Below are positions 59,214 to 64,000 of a DNA stretch of 64,000 nucleotides, piece after piece. The stretch is from assembly GCF_030272615.1 (NCBI RefSeq), contig NC_081415.1:416604757-416668756 (forward strand), written 5' to 3'. This DNA comes from Cryptomeria japonica (Eukaryota; Streptophyta; Pinopsida; Cupressales; Cupressaceae). Numbering within the stretch: the first letter of the stretch is position 1; every line of letters starts with the position of its first letter. A program made the translations under genes and the position numbers. The notes under the pieces were generated by a model. It had not been told where the DNA came from. It saw only the letters and a list, made by a program, of their open reading frames with translations, and searched no databases.

Positions 59214-60940
59214 CATTAACAAACAGAAATATTGAAGTATTCGGTGTTCCCACTCCTCCCGACCTCATTGGCAACTAGGGTTTCACCTCAGATTGGCTCT
59301 GGGGGGATTTCTCAGGCGTCTGACGGTTGCAGTCTGCTCACGAACAAGAAATTTGTTCGACCCTCTTCGGCTAATCAGAGTTTTGGCGGCGGTGTGGCGT
59401 TTGGTGATGGGGATGACTCTGCTGCGTCCTCTTGGTGCCATCTCTGCTACAATACTAGGAAGATTGGTACTGGTTTTGCAGAGGTGGTTAAGGGGAAGGG
59501 TGCTTCTGCTAAATGCTTGGATCCGTTGCCAGAAAGGATCTCTGTCAAGTTGAGTAAGGAGGTTGAAGTAGAGGTGAAAGATTTTGTTGGGCTCTTTATG
59601 GAAAAGGGGCTTATTAGAAGATTTCGAGGTTTTTGGCCTTCCCTTGGGGAGATGGTCTAATGGATCTCTGTTAACTGGGAACCCATTTTGGATGGTGTTG
59701 TCTAGATCTTTCCATGTGCCCGAGGTTTTTTTGTTGTTACTTTTGACAATGAAGCTGATAGCAAGAAAATTTGATGTGACTATGTTTGGAGTTGGGAGGA
59801 CAAATTTTTGCTTCTATTGAAGCCTTGGTCTCCAAACTTTCAATCCTGCTACCGAATCTTTCAATAAGATTCTGATTTGGGTAAGATTGCCTTGCCTCCT
59901 GCTTCAGTTTTGGATTAAATCTTGTTTGAAAGCTATTGGTAATTCTTTAGGCAATTTTATTGGTGTAGATGAGGATTCTCAGAACCTTTTACACTCAACT
60001 TATGCGCGTATCTTGGTTGAGATGGATTCTATAAAAGCTTTTCCTGCTGAGTTTTCTCTAATACTGGACAATGTACAATGGATCCAACAAGTGGATTGTG
60101 AAGGTATTCCCTTCAGATGTAGGTGGTGTTTTCAGATTAGGCACATGGCTGAGAGTTACCCAAAGAAGAAGAGATTTAGATAGGCGACTTGGTGGAAAGA
60201 TGAATCGATATCTTCTAATTCTTGTGGGGAAAGAGGTGGATAAAGTGTCTGAGGTGGCTTCTAAAGAGGTTCCTTCTTGCTTTGTTCCTACTCTGCCTCC
60301 CCAAGCCTTTGGAGGCTTGACAAAAGGTGCAGGCCTGGAAGCTAAGATTTGTCAGCAAGATTCTAGGACTGAGCTTCCAAACTCAGCTGAGGACAGCTTT
60401 GGGGATTTGTTGAAAAATAGTCTGGCTAAGAGTTCTAAAATGGTGAATATGACTGAGAATGTTGCCAAAGTTAGTGGTGGACATGGAAATTTTGTTGCTC
60501 CCTCAGGGGATCAACGGCAGAACTTTGATAGCAAGTCTTGCTTCTCTTCCGAGGAGATGCAGGGGTGGCAGAAGAAAGCTGAAAGGCTAGAAGATGGTTG
60601 GCAAACTGTGAAGGGTAAAAAAGCTAAAAAGACAAGGAAGGTGGGAGGCTTTGACATGACTCTACATTCTCATTCGAAAGGAAGAGCCCCCATTAAATGA
60701 TTTGCTGGTTTTTGGCTTTTTTAGCTGTCTTTTTTACAGCTTTTGTTTTAGGTTGTGGGAGCCTTCTTTGAAAACCCATGTTTATGGTTATGGGAGCCTT
60801 TAAAACCCATGGTTGTCTGGTGACTTCGTTTTTCTATCTTTTGACAACTTCTTGTTTTTGGGTTCCAGATCCATTCAAAATCTGTTTGTAAAGGGTTTTG
60901 AGTCCCTTCGAAACTTGCTTTTCCTTTAATCAAAAACTAA
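59214..60940 (+). mobile_element. Second ORF1-only LINE copy
   Basis: Bounded by the 9-bp direct repeat GCAGTGATT (59,205-59,213 and 60,941-60,949), consistent with a LINE target duplication. One ORF1-type coding region fills it, and a 240-bp 3' region ends TTTAATCAAAAACTAA. No ORF2 is present, as in the copy at 18,610-20,246. Confidence 0.75.
59232..60700 (+). pseudogene. LINE ORF1 (DUF4283, zinc-knuckle)
   Basis: The N-terminal frame (59,232-59,660) contains KLSKEVEVEVKDFVGLFMEK and FRGFWPSLGEMV. The DUF4283-like core continues in shifted frames (WISVNWEPIL, FFVVTFDNEADSKK, LPPASVLD and RILVEMDSIKAFPAEFSLIL at about 59,660-60,080). The knuckle IPFRCRWCFQIRHMAESYPK near 60,105 has the final Cys replaced by Tyr. 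The tail (60,071-60,700) is Lys/Ser-rich and ends DGWQTVKGKKAKKTRK. At least three frameshifts. ORF1 would bind LINE RNA. Confidence 0.82.
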
Positions 60941-61904
60941 GCAGTGATTAGTTATTGCAAAGGAAAACAGCCACTAATCATTAAGTATGATGTATAGAAT
61001 GAAACCGATCTGTTATGAAGAGATGCGCTCAAGAAAGGACATGTCTCTTAAAAGTTTAAAGGTTGCAAACATTCAAACTTGCAAGATATATATTGGATAT
61101 CCAATCCATTCTATGATCATCGAATTGGAATTTGTTTTCTTTATTAGTATCCTATTTGGATTAGCTCTTTGAGCATTTCACCTTTGGCATATCTGTTGCA
61201 TACATCAAAATTCATATCAGAAACAGCACCATTAATTATTGTTGCAAGCGTATAATTTCAGATCAGGGACAGCAACATATCACAGTAAGTCATATCAACA
61301 TATACCTTTGTGTATTCATAAAGACATTTAAGGAACAACAGACCATCATATCATTCTAAGCGATATTTGGAAAATTATTGCATTAGTTTAAGGACCAAGA
61401 ACAGACGCAGCAAGAGTATCAACAAGAACATTGCAAGATCATATCAGTGTATCAGCAAAGAGCATTACATTGCTATTAGCAATAATAAATTCAGTGAGAC
61501 AATAAATATCTTCCTTGCATATTTATCAATCTTTCATATCTGAGATAGCAAGATAATCTTATCATTGTTATATTAAGTAGACCAAATCACCTTGCATATG
61601 TTTTAGAGCCATAGCAGAGATAGCAGCAATATTGGTTTTCATCTATTTTCTAATATCAGAATAAAGTAATATCAATTGTATTTCATAATAAACCTCATTG
61701 GTAAAGTATCAACTATCAACTTCTATTGTTATTATCTTAAGCACTATTCGAGATTATTAAGGAAAGAAATCTCTTGCAATTGATCTTTGATAGATAATTG
61801 TCCCAATTTCCTAAGTTTGACCTAAGGGGACATTACAAGTGTATGAGAGCATTCCATTTTGTGCTTATATTGCATTGTTCCTAAAATGGGACATACAAAA
61901 ACAC

Positions 61905-62240
61905 TTATGTTCATTGAATGGACCTTCCACCCAAAATATGCAACCATAGCAAAGAACATTCTAATAGTCTTTCTCTTGCTTGTGGGAGATAAAGTCTCCT
62001 CATACTCAATGCCTTCCTTCTAAGCATAGCTCTTTGCCACAAGTCTCGCCTTAACTTGTCTATACTACCAGTTGCCTTGTACTTAGTCTTGAAAACCCAC
62101 TTACAACCAATGGCATTCTTTCCTAATGGAAGATCAACAAATTGTCAATTGTCACTCTTCATCAATGCTTAATACTCTACACCAATAACATCTTTCCAAG
62201 GATTTCACTGTATGGCTTCTTGAATAATTTAAGGTTCAAA
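61905..62240 (-). pseudogene. pol: Copia RT, N-terminal part
   Basis: The minus strand reads LPLGKNAIGCKWVFKTKYKA, then GSIDKLRRDLW, and in another frame FFAMVAYFGWKVHSMN, the standard start of copia RT. Interrupted at about 61,905 by foreign DNA. Confidence 0.88.
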
Positions 62241-62380
62241 ATTTTGAAAAATTGTGCTCATGAGGGCTAGGTTCACCTCACCATGAGCCATGCTAGTTCT
62301 TGGTCTTGGAGTTGATGTGTATAGGACTCCATATAAGTTTGCATCATGTACGGTGTTGGTATAGCACTTGAGCATTTTTT

Positions 62381-62990
62381 GCATATTACTTGTTGATGAT
62401 GGTGCTAGAGGACCTAGTTGACCACCATTATCATCATCACTGCCCTCATCATCACAAGGGATCACAGGAGCAATGCTTGAAATAGTTTTGTATGTTGGAT
62501 TCACCCTTCTCATCAAACACTACATCTTTATGGATGTACAACTTCTAGTGTTGTGATCCGTTGTCAGTAGGCTTTTGCATTTTTTGCATATTACTTGTTG
62601 ATGATGGTGCTAGAGGACCTAGTTGACCACCATTATCATCATCACTGCCCTCATCATCAGAAGGGATCACAGGAGCAATGCTTGAAATAGTTTTGTATGT
62701 TGGATTCACCCTTCTCATCAAACACTACATCTTTATGGATGTACAACTTCTAGTGTTGTGATCCGTTGTCAGTAGGCTTTTGCATTTTTTGCATATTACT
62801 TGTTGATGATGGTGCTAGAGGACCTAGTTGACCACCATTATCATCATCACTGCCCTCATCATCAGAAGGGATCACAGGAGCAATGCTTGAAATAGTTTTG
62901 TATGTTGGATTCACCCTTCTCATCAAACACTACATCTTTATGGATGTACAACTTCTAGTGTTGTGATCCGTTGTCAGTAGGCTTTTGTCA
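62381..62990 (-). repeat. 205-bp tandem repeat, three copies, in copia hinge
   Basis: GCATATTACTTGTTGATGAT starts at 62,381, 62,586 and 62,791. Copies are nearly identical (one visible change is CACAAGGG to CAGAAGGG). The unit encodes the acidic hinge between integrase and RT (CDDEGSDDDNGGQLGPLAPS). 205 is not a multiple of three. Confidence 0.93.
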
Positions 62991-63049
62991 CATCGTTGTA
63001 GTCAAGAAAGATACACTTCCAAGTATTTCTGCTCCAACTTGTTGAGACA

Positions 63050-63121
63050 TGGACCAGCTAGGACTCGAACCTAGGACCTTCCATACGCTGCTGGAGTGCT
63101 CTACCACTGAGCTACTAGCCC
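63050..63121 (-). ncRNA. tRNA-like sequence in 3' LTR (A and B boxes intact)
   Basis: The minus-strand 72-nt stretch has a 7-bp acceptor stem (GGGCTAG with CTGGTCC, including two G-T pairs), a D stem GCTC/GAGC, a T arm CTAGG/CCTAG around TTCGAGT and a discriminator A. The A box TAGCTCAGTGG and B box GGTTCGAGTCC match consensus. The anticodon arm is imperfect (8-nt loop, mismatched base pair), so no amino-acid identity is assigned. No T-run terminator lies close downstream. It is unlikely to be a working tRNA gene. Confidence 0.85.
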
Positions 63122-63174
63122 CTCTTAGACGAGTCCATCATCGATCCGGGTGTGGCTTATTTCCAACACCAACA

Positions 63175-63186
63175 CCCCCCCTTAAG
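63175..63186 (-). other. TRIM polypurine tract
   Basis: The minus strand TTAAGGGGGG runs directly into the 3' LTR. Confidence 0.85.
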
Positions 63187-63225
63187 CCACACCTCTCGTG
63201 TGCTTGGGGCTCCTAGCCTGGACCT

Positions 63226-63238
63226 GACTCTAATACCA
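63226..63238 (-). other. TRIM primer binding site
   Basis: The minus strand TGGTATTAGAGTC abuts the 5' LTR; it matches the initiator Met-tRNA complement with two C-to-T changes. Confidence 0.88.
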
Positions 63239-63248
63239 TGTTGAGACA

Positions 63249-63320
63249 TGGATCAGCTAGGACTTGACCCTAGGACCTTCCATACGCCGCTGGAGTGCTC
63301 TACCACTGAGCTACTGGCCC
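63249..63320 (-). ncRNA. tRNA-like sequence in 5' LTR (B box degenerate)
   Basis: Same module as at 63,050-63,121. The A box TAGCTCAGTGG is intact, but the B box reads GGGTCAAGTCC and the acceptor stem has one broken pair, so pol III function is probably lost in this copy. Confidence 0.8.
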
Positions 63321-64000
63321 CTCTTGGACCAATCCATCGTCGATCAGGGTGTGGCTTATTTCCAACACCAACACAACTTCTTTTGCTTCTCCTTTGGAAT
63401 GTACATGTACAACCAAAATCATGAAGATGGAAAATAGAATGCTTATTTTCTATTTGTGCTTCCTTCGAAGTAATACCATTGAGAGCTTTGGAGTTCAACA
63501 AGTAGACCACTATGCAAAGAATGTCTGCCCAATATATGTTCCAGCTGGGAATCCTTAAACATTCTAGACAGCATTTCCACAATGGTATAGTTTCGTCTCT
63601 CGGCAGAATCATTATGTTGAGGGATGTAGGCAACATTCAATTGGTGACTAATGCTACTTTCCCTCAGGAATGAAGAGAACACATGGAGCTGATGAATGTG
63701 ACAACTAGATTGTCATTCCACAAGAAATTTGAGCTTTTTATACATTCTGAGGCCTACTTCGTGGTCTTCAAGCAATATACCCATATTTTCCTTTTTTGAT
63801 CATCAACAAAGAGTTGGAAGTATTTGGACCTGCTAATGCTAGAAGTCATGTATCTACACCATTTTGAATTTTACGTTGGCTTCCCTTTGGGAGTTTGGGA
63901 TCTAATTGCTCGTGTCTTCAAACAAATCAACCATATCCTATCCAATACGATATCTTGGTCAGGATACAAACATTTTCTCTAAAAGTTCAAACTTGCACAT

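Larger units (their letters stand above)
57319..61837. repeat. LTR-type insertion with nested elements
   Basis: Ends read TGTGATGTCCCC and, inverted, TGTAATGTCCCC. Without the nested LTR and LINE it is about 1.6 kb, close in size and end sequence (GGAAAGAA...CTCTTG near the right end) to the solo LTR at 32,548. Flanking 5-mers AAAAC and AGTGT do not match, and 61,838-61,904 is also foreign to the copia frame, so the event was more than a simple insertion. Confidence 0.65.
63040..63373 (-). mobile_element. TRIM retrotransposon with tRNA-like LTRs
   Basis: Total 334 bp: LTR 63,239-63,373, interior 63,175-63,238, LTR 63,040-63,174 (minus orientation). The perfect duplication CAACT lies at 63,035-63,039 and 63,374-63,378. 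LTRs are 135 bp, start TGTTGGTGTTGG, end ATGTCTCAACA, and differ at 10 positions. The interior opens with the Met-tRNA-type primer site TGGTATTAGAGTC and closes with polypurine tract AAGGGGGG. No coding capacity. Each LTR contains a tRNA-like sequence, so the LTR may use RNA polymerase III. This parallels Cassandra TRIMs, which carry 5S rRNA sequence in the LTR; here the module is tRNA-like. A SINE pair is ruled out by the primer site, polypurine tract and single outer duplication. Confidence 0.92.
62991..64000 (-). pseudogene. pol: Copia integrase (runs off right edge; TRIM inserted)
   Basis: From the right on the minus strand: FVDDQKRKIWVYCLK, RESSISHQLNVAYIPQHNDS, AERRNYTIVEMLSRMFKDSQ, LLNSKALNGITSKEA and FGCTCTFQRRSKRS. 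The TRIM at 63,040-63,373 cuts the frame at KRSKL, after which LEQKYLEVYL continues. The Glu of AERRN is the integrase catalytic residue. Frameshifts throughout. Confidence 0.88.

Noticed and set aside
63050-63320. Two functional tRNA genes
   Set aside because: The anticodon arm does not close properly, one copy has a broken B box, and both sit symmetrically in retroelement LTRs.
63040-63373. Tandem SINE pair
   Set aside because: The spacer holds a primer site and a polypurine tract exactly at the repeat edges, and only the outer edges carry a target duplication.
1-64000. CRISPR arrays, bacterial operons or host genes
   Set aside because: No regularly spaced direct repeats with unique spacers, no prokaryotic gene organisation and no intact non-transposon gene on either strand.

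Overview
This window looks like intergenic, repeat-filled chromosomal DNA from a land plant with a large genome. The nested, decayed Ty1/copia and Ty3/gypsy elements, solo LTRs, plant-type DUF4283/zinc-knuckle LINE ORF1 remnants and initiator-Met-tRNA primer sites suggest a gymnosperm or a similarly bloated genome, but the species cannot be read from the sequence. I found no host protein-coding gene. Nearly every coding stretch is a broken retroelement frame, and most of the DNA can be placed in one nested insertion history.

Left block (1-18,286). A chromovirus-like composite fills 7,358-18,286. It has three LTRs and two interiors: LTR-A (7,358-8,948), gag-pol with chromodomain, LTR-B (13,867-15,265), a second interior with unrelated ORFs, and LTR-A again (16,648-18,286). 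Its 5' LTR was hit twice at sites 7 bp apart, by a minus-strand gypsy element (1-1,481, running off the left edge) and by a complete copia element (1,489-7,357, TSD GACCT).

Middle block (18,287-43,824). A LINE ORF1-only remnant (18,610-20,246) is followed by a copia RNase H remnant split by a 20-kb minus-strand gypsy element (21,444-41,480, TSD GCTAA). That element carries gag-PR-RT-RH-IN plus several kb of extra post-pol coding sequence. It is interrupted by two solo LTRs (32,548-34,294 and 38,896-39,220) and by a 6.3-kb unit (22,896-29,166) that encodes a long unrecognised protein and a degenerate GGCGGACTT repeat array. A probable solo LTR lies at 42,260-43,329.

Right block (43,825-64,000). 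A 9.5-kb copia-type element with 2.4-kb LTRs encodes gag but no pol (43,825-53,292). A 922-bp non-autonomous hAT-like element sits in its gag. To its right a minus-strand copia (about 53,920 to beyond 64,000) is broken by a 2.2-kb solo LTR (54,131-56,288), by a second LTR (57,319-61,837) that itself holds another solo LTR (57,959-59,165) and a second ORF1-only LINE (59,214-60,940), and by a tiny TRIM (63,040-63,373).

The most interesting object is that TRIM. It is 334 bp long, with 135-bp LTRs, a 64-bp interior made of little more than a primer site and a polypurine tract, and a perfect 5-bp TSD. Each LTR contains a tRNA-like sequence with pol III A- and B-box motifs, analogous to the 5S-carrying Cassandra TRIMs but with a tRNA module. 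Working order, by inference: autonomous gypsy and copia elements supplied enzymes for the gag-only, TRIM and LARD-like elements, and later LTR-LTR recombination left the solo LTRs.
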